From Symbiodinium natans (lineage: Eukaryota > Sar > Dinophyceae > Suessiales > Symbiodiniaceae), in contig CAJNDS010002233.1 in the NCBI GenBank assembly GCA_905221605.1, positions 120,001 through 184,000 of the forward strand: DNA of 64,000 nt. The letters run 5' to 3'. The notes beneath the pieces are model-generated. The model saw only the letters and a program-made list of their open reading frames with translations. It made no database searches and had not been told where the DNA came from. Below, in pieces: positions 45,001-55,400 of this stretch. Position 1 is the stretch's first letter, and each line of letters starts with the position of its first letter. The translations under genes were made by a program, and so were the position numbers.

Positions 45001-46008
45001 AATCCCGGGCGTGCGGCTGAGGGTTTATGCTCGATCTGGGAAACCCTGGACGCTGCCAACCCAAAAGCTTATTTGCTTACATTGCTGCATGATATGTAGG
45101 GTCTGGCATGTAGGGTTTCGGCTTTAGGGTTTAGGCCTAGGGTTTCGGCTTTAGGGTTTAGGCCTAGGGTGTAGGGTTTCGGGTCTAGGGCTAGGGTTTA
45201 GGGTTTAGGGTTTAGGGTTTAGGGTTTAGGGTTTAGGGTTTAGGGTTTAGGGTTTAGGGTTTAAGGTTTAGGGTTTAGGGTTCTGTGACAGCTCCGATGC
45301 TGCCAGGGTCTAGGGCGGCTCAGGGTTCAGGATCTTAAGCTCAGGGGTTAAAATCCCTTTTGCGGTATAACCGAACCTTGAAAGCCTGAACATAGCTATT
45401 CCGAAGCCCCAAGCCGCCAAACAGCCTGTTGAGTGGCTTTGCTTGGGCTACCGGCCTGGTCCCGAAGCTGCCATTGTGCTCTTGAGCCATCTGGCTGTGT
45501 CAGCTTGCAGCAGGTGCACATGGACAGTTTTAGGGTTTAGGGTTTAGGGTTTAGGGTTTAGGTTTCCAGGGCTGTGGGGTTGCAGGGTTTAGGGATTGGG
45601 GAGTCAGGCTGCAGAGTAGCAGTAAGCACCTGTCGGTACCTGCAACCCACACATGAATTCGCATGACTTAGCCAAGTCACATAAGAACATCCGTTGCAAC
45701 CACCCAAGCAAAGAAGTTAGAAGTTAAATGTAGACCCGGCAGCCTTTGAAAAAGCAAAAGAAGCCCAGAGAGTAAACGTGCTCCCAAAAAAAAGGCCCGC
45801 AGACGCCATGGCCCTAGCTGGCTGGGCCCCCACCCGCGCCGGGGCGCCCGCGGGCGCCGCGCGCCCTGCGGGGCCCTGGCGGGCGCCTCCCATGGGCCCC
45901 AGGGCCAGGCCGAACCTCGCCCAGGGCCTAAGTCGAGGCACAGCCCTGGTGCTGACTGCTCCTCGTCTGCCTTTTTGGTCTAGGGGGTCGTTTCATGGGG
46001 TCCCTTAA
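29924..46008 (+). CDS. coiled-coil protein, unrecognised (about 21 exons)
   Basis: No family recognised. Start ATG at 29924 (MKLYKPYVEYYGVTRPSFAA) with an in-frame TAA six codons upstream. Exons: 29924-30022, 30809-30901, 32307-32334, 32578-32651, 33418-33480, 34817-34834, 35310-35376, 36636-36678, 37892-37943, 38836-38898, 39291-39326, 40142-40190, 40773-40808, 41059-41095, 41444-41489, 41607-41618, 42545-42589, 42871-42897, 43494-43542, 44283-44339, 45734-46008. The N-terminal third is helical (AEQRRKELQLQLMAIARSL, MHLAAMRELVAATTQQIA). The middle is a looser Pro/Ser segment (VNPLTPLGLNLIEETTPPQ, VPFVASPRSAEESGAL). The 41444-44339 part is a regular coiled coil (LQRQNDELARHMQ, LQKIRQRQEQLRREQQQ). 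The last exon is Ala/Pro/Arg-rich. If 33481 is not a splice donor, a shorter 5-exon protein would end at TGA 33490. The exons at 40773, 41059, 44283 and 45734 are the least secure. Confidence 0.7.
30461..30592. mobile_element. family 8 element
   Basis: AAGGAGGGACCCTCAGAAGG at the left; GTAGCCCCTAAATGACCCCT and AAGGTCCCTGAACAGGG at the right. Fragments of the same family occur at 6174-6212 and 6333-6376. Confidence 0.82.
30634..30704. mobile_element. family 4 element, reverse orientation, partial
   Basis: TGTTTGGGGTCCTGATTACA, CCTACTATTTGGCGGG and GGGACCCCGATTTTCGT. Confidence 0.8.
31428..31529. mobile_element. inverted-repeat element, family 1
   Basis: Ends are TTGGGATGTTCCCCCTTCAT and TATAAGGGGGAGCATCCC, with a C run at 31468-31482 in the loop. 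Confidence 0.92.
32437..32543. repeat. octamer variant (CCCCTAAA)n
   Basis: A run of about 11 eight-base units, one C longer than the canonical heptamer. It shows slippage expansion of a variant inside an intron of the second coiled-coil gene. Confidence 0.97.
32816..32959. mobile_element. inverted-repeat element, family 2
   Basis: Left CTTGGAGGTCCATGGTACTT; right AAGTACCATGAACCTGCCAA. The arms pair over most of their length. Confidence 0.92.
33481..34816. other. intron of the second coiled-coil gene
   Basis: It contains TTTAGGG-like decayed text (33590-33780), (CCCTAAA)n at 34090-34188, a (TG)n run near 34000, the family 4 element and (TTTAGGG)n at 34690-34772. No further exon seen. Confidence 0.6.
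34454..34570. mobile_element. family 4 element
   Basis: TTTTTGGGGGGTTTACGAAG, ACCCCTAAAATAGACCCCCA, AATAGTAGGATTCCCTTATA, then a run of C (34537-34556) and AATATCGGAAACCC. Confidence 0.9.
35080..35299. repeat. mixed CCCTAAA/CCCCAAA array
   Basis: Alternating CCCTAAA and CCCCAAA heptamers, ending just before exon 35310. Confidence 0.97.
36178..36268. mobile_element. family 5 element
   Basis: GGTAGTCCAGTGGTACCCTT at the left; ATGGTTACTGGGCTACTAAT at the right. Inner TTTTGGTTCTGGGTTCCCTT. Confidence 0.9.
36377..36480. mobile_element. family 9 element
   Basis: CGGCCCAATACCCCTTCATT at the left; TACCTGAGGGGTATTCGGCT at the right. Confidence 0.88.
37733..37847. mobile_element. family 5 element
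   Basis: CTTGGTAGCCCAGTGGTACC at the left; GCTTACTGGGCTACCAAG at the right, an almost perfect inverted repeat. Confidence 0.93.
38057..38285. mobile_element. family 6 element split by another element
   Basis: CTAGGACCCAGTGGCAGAGT at the left and GTCACTCCTGGGTCG at the right. The host sequence is interrupted after GGGTTCCCTTAT and resumes at TATCAGCCCCTTTAAGCC. Confidence 0.85.
38126..38223. mobile_element. GGGTTCCCCTACTACC-ended element nested in family 6
   Basis: ATCATGGGTTCCCCTACTAC at the left pairs with GTAGTAGGGGGAACCCATGA at the right. TAT flanks both sides and may be the target duplication. A second copy is at about 5466-5575. Confidence 0.87.
40429..40500. mobile_element. family 4 element, partial
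   Basis: AGGGACCCCCAAATAGTAGG then ATTCCCTTGACTCAGACCCC and AATAAGGCACCCTAATTTCA. Confidence 0.8.
42945..43215. repeat. degenerate decamer array (GGGTGGTTTA)n
   Basis: A run of GGGTGGTTTA, GGGTGACTTA and GGGTGGCTTA units that seems derived from TTTAGGG with an inserted GTG. A matching opposite-strand form (CCACCCTAA) lies at 42630-42680 in the previous intron. Confidence 0.92.
44648..44708. mobile_element. family 1 element, left half only
   Basis: GCATGTTCACCCTTATAC and CAGTCCTAGTTAGAGATTAT are followed by a 15-base G run and then directly by TTTAGGG. The right end is missing, so it was truncated at the G tract or misassembled. Confidence 0.75.
45734..46008 (+). CDS. probable last exon of the second coiled-coil gene
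   Basis: It starts after ATGTAG and reads DPAAFEKAKEAQRVNVLPKK then an Ala/Pro/Gly/Arg-rich tail. The frame stays open until TAA at 46006-46008, which lies inside an inverted-repeat element beginning near 45985. The real stop or donor could therefore be earlier. The tail is very GC-rich and open on the opposite strand too, so only the first 25 or so codons are persuasive. Confidence 0.55.
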
Positions 46009-46080
46009 CGTGGTCCCTTGCCTCCCTTGAAGGGTTCTGATGTGTATCGGGGGTATAAGGGAAAGGGTCCATACTAAGTT
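45985..46080. mobile_element. family 3 element, partial
   Basis: GGTCGTTTCATGGGGTCCCT, GAAGGGTTCTGATGTGTATC and AAAGGGTCCATAC. The stop codon of the preceding coiled-coil gene may lie in it. Confidence 0.75.
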
Positions 46081-46261
46081 GGGAGGATGTTTAGGTTCAA
46101 GGTTGCTTCAGGGCTTTTGTGGCTTGTAGACTAGAGGGCTCACAAGGGCTCGGGTTTAGGTTGGGGATTAGTGGATTCAATACTTCTTCAAGTGTACCTG
46201 AAAGGAAAACCCTAAGCTAAGCCCGACACACGTTGGAGCTGGCAGGCTCATGTGGGGATCT

Positions 46262-46352
46262 ACGCAAGTAAACGATCCCTAAAATAGACCCCCAAATAGT
46301 AGGATTCCCTTATCATAAGGACCCCAATAGGGTACCCCTAACTTCGCAAACC
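46262..46352. mobile_element. family 4 element
   Basis: GATCCCTAAAATAGACCCCC, AAATAGTAGGATTCCCTTAT, GACCCCAATAGGGTACCCCT. It is near identical in the core to the copy at 34454. Confidence 0.88.
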
Positions 46353-46454
46353 ACCCTAAACCCTAAGCCATAAACCCTAAACCCTAAACCCTAAACCCTA
46401 AACTCTAAACCCTAAACCATGTGGCTAAGATTTCCAGATTCGGGGCTTGGATCC

Positions 46455-49400
46455 ATGTTCGGACAGTCTGCCCGGAGAGCTATCCCTTCAAGGCCCTCAA
46501 CGAAGAACGTTTAGGGTTTAGGGTGTGGGGTTTAGGCTTTGGAGGTTTGGGGTTTAGGGTTTAGGGGGTGGGGTTCAGGGTTTGGGGTTTGGGGTTTAGG
46601 GTTTGGGGTTTAGGGTTTAGGATTTAGACCCCCAAACCCCCCCGAAAAACCTTGAGCCTGAGCCCTCAAACCCCAAACCCTACACCCCAAACCCTAAACC
46701 CCAAGCCCTAAAGCCCAAACCCTAAACCCTACCCTAAGCCCCAAACCCCACACCCTAAACCCTGAACCCCAACACCAACCTTAGTTTCTCCCTCAGAGCT
46801 CCCAAAAGCCTGAGCAATCACAACACCCATACAGTCCTAAACCCCAAACAAAACCAACCCGAACCCAAACCCTAAGCAATCACAACGCCCATACAGTCCT
46901 AAACCCCAAAACCCTATATAGACCCTAAACCCTAAACCCTAAACCCCTATTCCCAAAGCGGATCTCCCAGGCCGCCGCACTGATCCAGCGCCGGCGTTGT
47001 GCGCTGCGCGCCGGCAGCGAGGTTGCGCCCACGGAGCCCCGGTGGGGTTTGGGGTTTAGGGTTTGGGGTTTAGGGTTTAGGGTTTGGGGTTTGGGGTTGA
47101 GGGTTTGGGGTTTGGGGTTTAGGCCTTGGGGGTCTTGGGTTTAGGGTCTAGGGTTTGGGGTCGTGGGTTTAGGTTTTAGGGTTTGGGGTTTTGGACTTAC
47201 CGGTCCCTAAGGCTTTCCGTAGTTTGCCACGATTCCCTGCCTGGTCCCTTATTTCCCTTAAGGACTTCCCTTGACTCCAAAACAACAACATTTTTTAGGG
47301 TTTAGGGATTAGGGTTTAGGGGTTTAGGGGTTTTAGGGGTTTAGGGGTTTAGGGGTTTAGGGTTAGTAGTGTTTAGGGTTTAGAGTTTAGGGTTTATAGG
47401 GTTTAGGGCTTAGTTCTGTCTTGGGATGTTTTGGGTTTGAGTTCTGATGCATGGGCCCTTGGGTTGTACAAGGTACACTACTAATTGCTTAGGGGTCCCC
47501 AAAAAACCGAAGAAACATTCTTCCTGATTAAGGGTACTATCGGGAATGTTGTGTTTTTGTTTTTATTTCTTTTGGGGTTCTTACGCAAATAGTAGTACAA
47601 CTGAAGGATATGTGAGGGGTCGCCTTTTAAGGGCCCACATTGATATTTTGGGACCATGTAACTACCCTAAGATTTGGTTCGGGGCTTCGATTTTAGAGGC
47701 CCTTACGAAGGCCTAAAGCTCCCCCCAACACGTCCCCTTGTCCCTCTCCCAGTCTATTTTCGGTTTTAGATTTTCAGGGTTTCAGGGTTCATGGGTTCAG
47801 GACTTCGGGGTTTCGGGGCTTCAGGGTTTCGGGGTTTCAGGGTTGAGGGACCCACCCCGCCCCCTAAACCCTAAATCCTAAACCCTAAACCCTAAACCCA
47901 AAACCCCTCAGGACTACTACGGGCTTCTGGGCATCCCGGCCTACACGTCCGACAAGAAGGAGATCAAGGCGGCGCACAGGAGCAGACGGCCGGTGGGAAT
48001 TTGGGGTTTAGGGTTTAGGGTTTAGGGTTAAGGGTTTAGGGTTAAGGGTTTAGGGCTTAGGGCTTAGGGTTTAGGCTTTAGGGCTTTAGGGCTTTAGGGC
48101 TTTAGGGCTTTAGGGCTTTAGGGCTTTAGGGCTTTAGGGCTTTAGGGCTTTAGGGCTTTAGGGCTTTAGGGCTTTAGGGCTCTAGGGCTCTAGGGCTTTA
48201 GGGCTCTAGGGTTCTAGGGCTCTAGGGCTCTAGGGCTTTAGGACTTTGAGTAACCCCTAAAACCCTAACATCCCTAAAGCCCCCAAAACCCGAACACCCT
48301 AAGGCCATACAGGGATGTGTGAAGGAGCTTTCGCAAGTTCAGGGTTTTCCAAGAAGGCAGTCCCCCAGTGTCTCACACGCGGCAGGTTTTGGGTTTAGCT
48401 AAGCCCTTACGCAGTCTTTTGTTGAGGGGTGTAAGGGGTTGTATAAGAAGAGCACTAGTAACCACGATGACGAAATACATCGCGATAGCGACAGCGAGAA
48501 CGATCGCAACGACAACAGCGGTAAGAATGATAGCCGCCGCAGCTGCAGCAGCAGCCGCCACCCCAAACCCAAAAGGCAAAGAGGCTGGTTCCTAGCCATG
48601 TGCACCCTAGGGTTTTGGGTTTAGGGTTTAGGGTTTCGGGGGTTTACCAGAATAAGGGTACCCCCCCCCCCCCCCCCCAATACAGACCCCAACTAGTAGG
48701 ACCCCCCCCCCCCCCCCCCCCCCAATACAGACCCCAACTAGTAGGACCCCCTTATAATAAGGACCCAATAAGGTACCCCTAATATCGTGAAACCCCCCAT
48801 ATGTTTGTCATTCTTACTCTTACCCTCGCTCTACTGAGCCCTGCTCCCCAAACATCCCTGTTTCAGAGGTTTAGGGTTTAGGGTTTAGGGTTTGCTTGCA
48901 ACTTTTTCTCCTACAGGCGTGGCCCTTGCGCCAAACCCACAATGCCAATCCCAGAGCCCAAGCCCCCAAGCCCTGTCCACATCTTGGTAGCCCTGTGATA
49001 CCCTTTACCCCTTTTTTGGGGGTTCAAGGTTCCCTTCGAAAGTATCCAACCCACCCCTTAGAAAAACGTGTCCTTGTCAGAACAACGTGCCTTTGTTAGA
49101 ATAGCGTGGTCACCGGGCTGCAAAGACATCCTCGAACACAAAATACGGGCGCAGGAGAACGGTGAAGCTGGTCCATCCGGATATTCTGGGCGCCGCCAGC
49201 GGTGACTTGCAGGCTTCTTTGGGGTGCGTGTGGTTCCAACCAGGTGAAGGGGTACCTTATTGGGGTCCTTATAACAAGGGGATCCTACTACCTGGGGATC
49301 TATACTGGGGGGCCCCTTATTGCCCCAAACCCTAAACCCTAAACCCGAAACCCTAAACCCTAAACCCTAAACCCTAAACCCTATATGGCGGGTACCTTTT

Positions 49401-52400
49401 TGGGGTCCTTATTATAACTGATCCATATTGGGGGGGTCCCCGATTTTCGTGAACCCTCCCCATTTTCCCGCAAAAGTAACGGAAGGGTGTCCTTGGTCGT
49501 TGCAGAGCCCCAAAGCTGGGGATGTCATGATGCCTTCTCCGCCCCCGCGTTTAGGGTTTAGGGTTTAGGGTTTAGGGTTTAGGGTTTAGGGTTTAGGGTT
49601 TAGGGTTTAGGGTTTAGGGTTTAGGGTTTAGGGTTTAGGGTTTAGGGTTTAGGGTTTAGGGTTTAGGTTACCTTGGCGGCTCGGGAATTCCTTCTTCTTG
49701 CCACAGCCAGTTTCACTGTTTTCGTGGTCCTGTAGCTTCCTCGTTCTAAGCAGCCCAAGAAGAAACAAGTGGGAGCCCTCGTTAATCTTGGGTTCCTGGA
49801 GTTCCAGTTCAGCCAGCATCACATATTGAAGCCCCCCTAAACCCTAAACCCTAAGCAAACCCTAAACCCTAAACCCTAAACCCTAAGCCCTAAGCCCTAA
49901 GCCCTAAGCCCTAAGCCCTAAGCCCTAAGCCCTAAGCCCTAAGCCCTAAGCCCTAAGCCCAACACCCAAAACCCAAAATCCGTCCCGTCCCAGAAGATGC
50001 AGGCCATCGTTAACGTCGCGTATCGCACTCTGAGCGATGACGAGAAGCGTGAAACTTACGATGCTCGGTCTGGTCTTGGCGTTTTAGGTTTTAGGGTTTT
50101 AGGGTTTTTGGTTTTAGGGTTGAGGGTTGAGGGTTTAGGGTTTAGGGTTTAGGGGGTTACTTGGAGGTCCATGGTACTTATTAAGTACTTATAACCCGCT
50201 TAAGTGCCCTAATATGGTTATAAGTACAGTTACATGCTTGACGGCTCAGGGAACTGCGTACGTTCTGAGTAGAGTCCTAAGCTCCCTTGTTGGATCCTGT
50301 CCACAGAAAACCAGACTTCCTCTAAACCCTCGCCGTGCACTCCAGGCAGGTTCCAAGCTGTCACTGTAGATCCTCCAAGGAACCTGCAAAACTCGGAGCC
50401 TGACAATGAGACCCTGCAAATCCTACCTGGGACTTAAACCCAAAGAGCCCAATACCCCTTAATTAGTTAAGGAATATACCTTAATTTATAAAGGGATGCT
50501 TAATATGATTTAAGGTGAATTCCTTAATTCAAGGGTATTGGGCTCTTTGGGAAGAAACGGACTGCAAGAACATCTTCGTTGGGGCTTGCCAAGGACAGCG
50601 AGGGCCCTCTTATTGAATGACGCAACTTCGCTACAACCCTAAACCCTAAACCCTAAACCCTAAACCCCAAACCCTAAACCCTAAGCCGTAGTGCCCTTCT
50701 TCCTCTGTTCCTCTGTTCCTCGATCCCAATCAACCAAAATTCTTCCGGAAAGGGCAGGTATCCCTTTCTTCCGGAGATTCCTAAATTACAAGCACCCCGG
50801 AGGGACAAGCAGCTTGCCTTCGAAGCCATCAAAGCCCAACCCGACCCCCCCCCAACCGCCGAACCCAACTCCCATCCCCGACCCCCCCCCCCCCACACCA
50901 GCCGAGCCCTAAGCCCTAAGGCCTAGGCCCGAAGCCCGAAGCCCGAAGCCCTGAGCCCTGAGCCCTGAACCCTAACCACTAACCACTAAACCCTAAACCC
51001 TAAACCCTAAACCCTAAGCCCTAAGCCCTAAGCCCTAAGCCTAAACCCTAAACCCTAAACCTAAACCCTAAACCCCTAAACCCTAAACCTAAACCCTAAA
51101 CCCCCAAACCTGTTCCTTGAGCTGAGGACACCACGCTTCGGCGAAGCAAAATGGCAGGTATTGCCATGAGCCAGTGGAACAAGAAGGGGCCCGAAGGCTT
51201 GGACGCGGTTTTGGGTTTAGGGTTTAGGGTTTAGGGTTTGGGGTTTAGGGTTTCGAGTTTAGGGTTTAGGGTGCTTCCCAGGTTTTGGGGCTCTGGGGTT
51301 AACAGGCTTCTTCGGGGGCTCGAAAGGTTCTGCTAAGTTACCCAAAGGAGCCCTCGAACTCAGAGCAGGGCTTAGGGTTTAAGGTTTTTGGGTTCAGGGT
51401 TTAGGGGTTAGGGTTGAGGGTTTTAGGGTTTAGGGTTAAGGCCTCTTTCGAGAAACATCAAGAGCTATCTAATATAAGGGTCGGAAAGTTGCTGATAGTG
51501 TTCCCTTATGGTCCCTATACAGTTATAACTCAAGTATAATAACCCGCCAAACCTATTCGACATTCTAAGGCTCCTGTATTGTAGAGCCACTTTGCAAACC
51601 CATGTAAGTAGTTCTCTAGACCATGGCCCCTTGTAAATTTCAGGGTGCCCTTTTTGTGTATGGCTACGTAGCAAAACAGGAACCTGCCTAATTTTGAGAA
51701 CGGCGCCCCCTGTCTGAAGCCAGCGTTCGAATCTTCTCATCCGTAAACCCTAGCACCCTAAAACCCTCCACCCCTCCACCCTGCCTCTTCGTTTCCTAAA
51801 ACCCCTCAACCCTAAAGCCCGAAACCCTCAACTCATCATTGTGTTCCCTAAAACCCTGAGCCCTCGACCCCTCAAACCCTCATAGTGCAGGCCTCTTCGT
51901 TGACGAGACCGTCTGTTCCAGCTGCCTCAAGTGCGCCACCCAGTGCCCGGGAACCTTCGAAGTGGACCCAAGGACAATGAAGCCGCCTGGCAGATTTTAG
52001 GGTTTAGGATTTGGGGCGCCGGGTTGGTAGTGGAAGGGTCCCTTGTACTTAACGTAGTCCGCTGGCACCCTTTTGCCCTTTTTGGGGTTTGGGGTTCCTT
52101 TCCAAATAAGCTAACACCCACAAGAGTACAGCATCCCTATTGTGACGTGGTTCTTGGGCTACCAAGTTAATCAGATAGGACCCAGGGTTGGCCATTATTC
52201 ATTTTTTTTTGGGTCGGGGTTCCCTTAGAAGCGCCTTTAAACCAAAAAGGGCATCATTTTTTCTCTCCTTGGCTACTCCTGGGTCTAGTCGGGGGGGGGG
52301 GGGGGGTTTGCTTGAAGGATCTTGAGTGTCGAAGGGCCGATCAGGGCCCTTGCTTAGGATGCTCAGACTTGTTCAGTGCTTAGCTGCGGTATAGGCTTAG

Positions 52401-55400
52401 GGTTTAGGGTTTAGGGTTTAGGGTTTAGGGTTTAGGGTTTAGGGTTTAGGGTTTCTTTGAGCCCGCTTTTGAAATGTTCGTTCCGGGACCCCCGAGGATG
52501 GTGTTGGAGTGTTGGGCTTTTCTCTTGCTCCGAGAGCCTGATTCCCTGTGTAGCTCAAGGGACTAGCGGAGGGACACTTATAAGGGACCTTAGGCGTTAT
52601 TTAGGCACATAGGAACAAAAAAATGTATATATATATATATACATATATATGTATATATATAGGGGTGAAATTGAGGGTCCCTTCTAGGGGTCCCTCCTTA
52701 TACCCCCTAAGCTTCCTGCACACCCCTGGAAATCAGAAAGGGCAGTTTGTTCATCCGAGGCTGCTGGGGGATCTAGTTTTATTCGCGGATCAAGGCAGAC
52801 TTTGCCCCTGTACCAGATGTCGATGGGTTTTTGGTTAAACCCTAAACCCTAAACCCTAAACCCTAAACCCTAAACCCTAAACCCTAAACCCTAAACCCTA
52901 AACCCTAAACCCTCAACCCAAACCGGATTCAGTTCGGCTGATCTAGCTGCCGCGCCACATACTCTCGAGTCCCCTGTGCAGAATTTCTCAGATTGAGCTT
53001 CTTGTGGGCTCAGCGCGTCCCCTCTACCTGCAATCTTACCACACGCTGGCTTAGGGGTTGCTAGTGTTGCTAGGTTTTTTTTTGGGTTTTTGGGGGTTTT
53101 GGGGGGTTTTTAGGGTGTTTAGGGGCTTTCTCGGGATTTTAGGGTTTGGGGCACGAGAAGCCCCAGCCTGAACCAACCAACTCAGGCCCCACGTCTACAT
53201 GCAGTATGGCAGCGACCAGGGCGACCTGGACATTGCTGTGTCAGGGCCTGAGGCTTAGGGTTTAGGGTTGAGGCTTTGGGGTTTGGGGTTTAGGGTGTAG
53301 GTTTAGGGTTTAGAATTACGGTTTATACTTGGGGTTTAATTAGGGTTCTTAGGGTTTATTGTGGGCATAAATTCTGAAGCAACCTAAAGGTTCAGGGCCT
53401 GGGAATCGGGTCTCAATGACCGTGTTCTTTTGGGGGTGTAGGGATCAGGGTTCAGGGTCTTCAGGGTTGCCTTTTTTGAGGTTTCGGGCAGTGGCAATAG
53501 CCTACGCCGCCCTCAACCCGAAGAACCGAGCCAGAACCCGAAACCCCACAAGACCCTGAGCCCGAGACCCGAAACGTCCAAGAGCCCTAACTCGTCTACC
53601 CAGGTAGGCCCTTGGTTTTAATTTTATTCATGCCCTTATTGGGTTTAACGGGGTCACATGTAGGAATTATTCCTCAGAAGGGTCTTAGCCATATAAACCC
53701 TAGACCTACTTTTTTGTAGGTTCTGATGCTAAAACCCCTTGTAGGATTCTTAGGTAACCTACAAACAAGTAGGTTTTGATTTTGGGTTCTAGCGGTGGCC
53801 CTAAACCCCAAACCCCAAACCCGAAACCCGAAACCCTAAACCCTACAGGTACGGGTGCCCGGAGCAAGCGATTTCGAAGGTGCCCCGAAAGCTGGTGCCC
53901 CTGCAGCTCGGCGTTGGGAGGATCGGGGGCCGCTCGAAGGTTCATGGGTGGGTTTAGGGTTTAGGATTTAGGGTTTAGGGTTTAGGGTGTAGGGTTTAGG
54001 GTTTAGGGTTTAGGCGAACCTAGATGAACACCATTAAGGTCATAAGCTTATGACCCCTTCTCATAACTGCCCATGAACCTTCAAGTAAGATCCGAGTCTA
54101 GGAGGTCCGGGATTTGGTGTTTCAGTTGAAGGGGAGGGCACCCTAAAGCCTGATAGGGTTTAGGGTTTAGGGTTTGGGGCTCATGGGTACTTAAAACCCA
54201 ATTACAAGTCTACTTGCAACCTTAGGACTTAGGCGGCCTATTATGAGTGCGGTTCTAACTGGGGTTAGAAGTACCCTGCACCTCCAAGTAAACCCAAGGC
54301 TTTAGGCTTAGGGATTTCGGGTTTCGGGTTGTAGGGTTTCGGGTTGCATGATGAACGCTTCAGGATTCAGGGTTTAGGGAAACCCGAGTTATTATCGTTC
54401 CAAGAAGCTTGACTCGAGGGCCCTACGCCTGCAATGAGACTCTGCCAGGCTAAGGGTTTTAGGGTTGAGTGTGTTGAGTGTTGGTCCTGTTTTCTCCTGT
54501 CTCCTTTACACTTCGGACCCCTGTAACTGAAAACCCTGAACCCGAAACCCTATACCCTAAACCCTCATGGTTTAGGCAACTGAACGAACCTGTTCCCGCA
54601 GCCTGTGCCTAAACGGCGAGCTCGGCGCCTAAACCCTAAACCCTAAACCCTAAACCCTAAACCCTAAACACCTTAAACCCCCTAAACCCTCTAAACCCTC
54701 TAAACCCTCTAAGCCCTAAACCCTAGTTTTTGGGATTTACAGGGTTTGGGGGCATACCTCTGACCACCAAGGCTGGAGTACGCCATGGGAAAAAGCAGGT
54801 GCACCAAGACTTGGACTTCTTCTTTTTTCGGGGTGGGGTTTAGGGTTTAGGGTTTAGGGTTTAGGGTTTAGGGTTTAGGGTTTAGGGTTTAGGGTTTAGG
54901 GTTTAGGGTTTAGGGTTTTGGGTTTTGGGTTTTGGGGTCAGGGTTTTGGGGTTTGGGGTTTAAAAGTTTAGGGATCAGGGTTTTGGGGTTTGGGGTTTGG
55001 GGTTTAGGGTTTAGGGTTTGGGGTTTAGGGTTTAGGGTTTGGGGTCATTCGACCTGAGGGACCCGCGAGCCCCTCATCCTTGGGGTTTAGGGCTTAGGGC
55101 TTTGTAGCCTAGTGGTACGCTTTACCCTTTTTTTGGTTCTGGGTTCTCTGATAAAGTAACTAACCAAAAACAGTGTACCCTTGTTATAGGATGGTTACTG
55201 GGCTGCCAAGAGGGCTTAGGGCGGTAAGCCCCAAGCAGCCTACATGATGAGTATCTCTCAGCGATCATTTAAGGCACTCTTCACTGTAACCCTGCTTTCA
55301 GGAATTCGTTTCGGATGACCTTGTTTGTGGTGTGGCCCTAAACCCGAAATCCTGGACCCTAAGCCCTTCCCTAAACCACAAACCTTGAACCGTATAATCC

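Larger units (their letters stand above)
50073..51157. other. intron between J domain and linker exon
   Basis: It holds a truncated family 2 element, a complete family 9 element, mixed CCCTAAA/CCCTAAG arrays (50640-50690, 50910-51105) and unique sequence at 50690-50890 without a supported exon. Confidence 0.6.

Noticed and set aside
45717-45941. Minus-strand frame opposite the Ala/Pro-rich exon
   Set aside because: High GC keeps both strands open. The plus frame has a plausible acceptor and a charged start (DPAAFEKAKEAQRVN), and all other genes are on plus.
48368-48605. Ala-rich or Thr/Ile-rich protein near 48.4 kb
   Set aside because: Frames on both strands come from a low-complexity AACGA/GCAGCC stretch inside a J-gene intron; no splice-compatible join was found.
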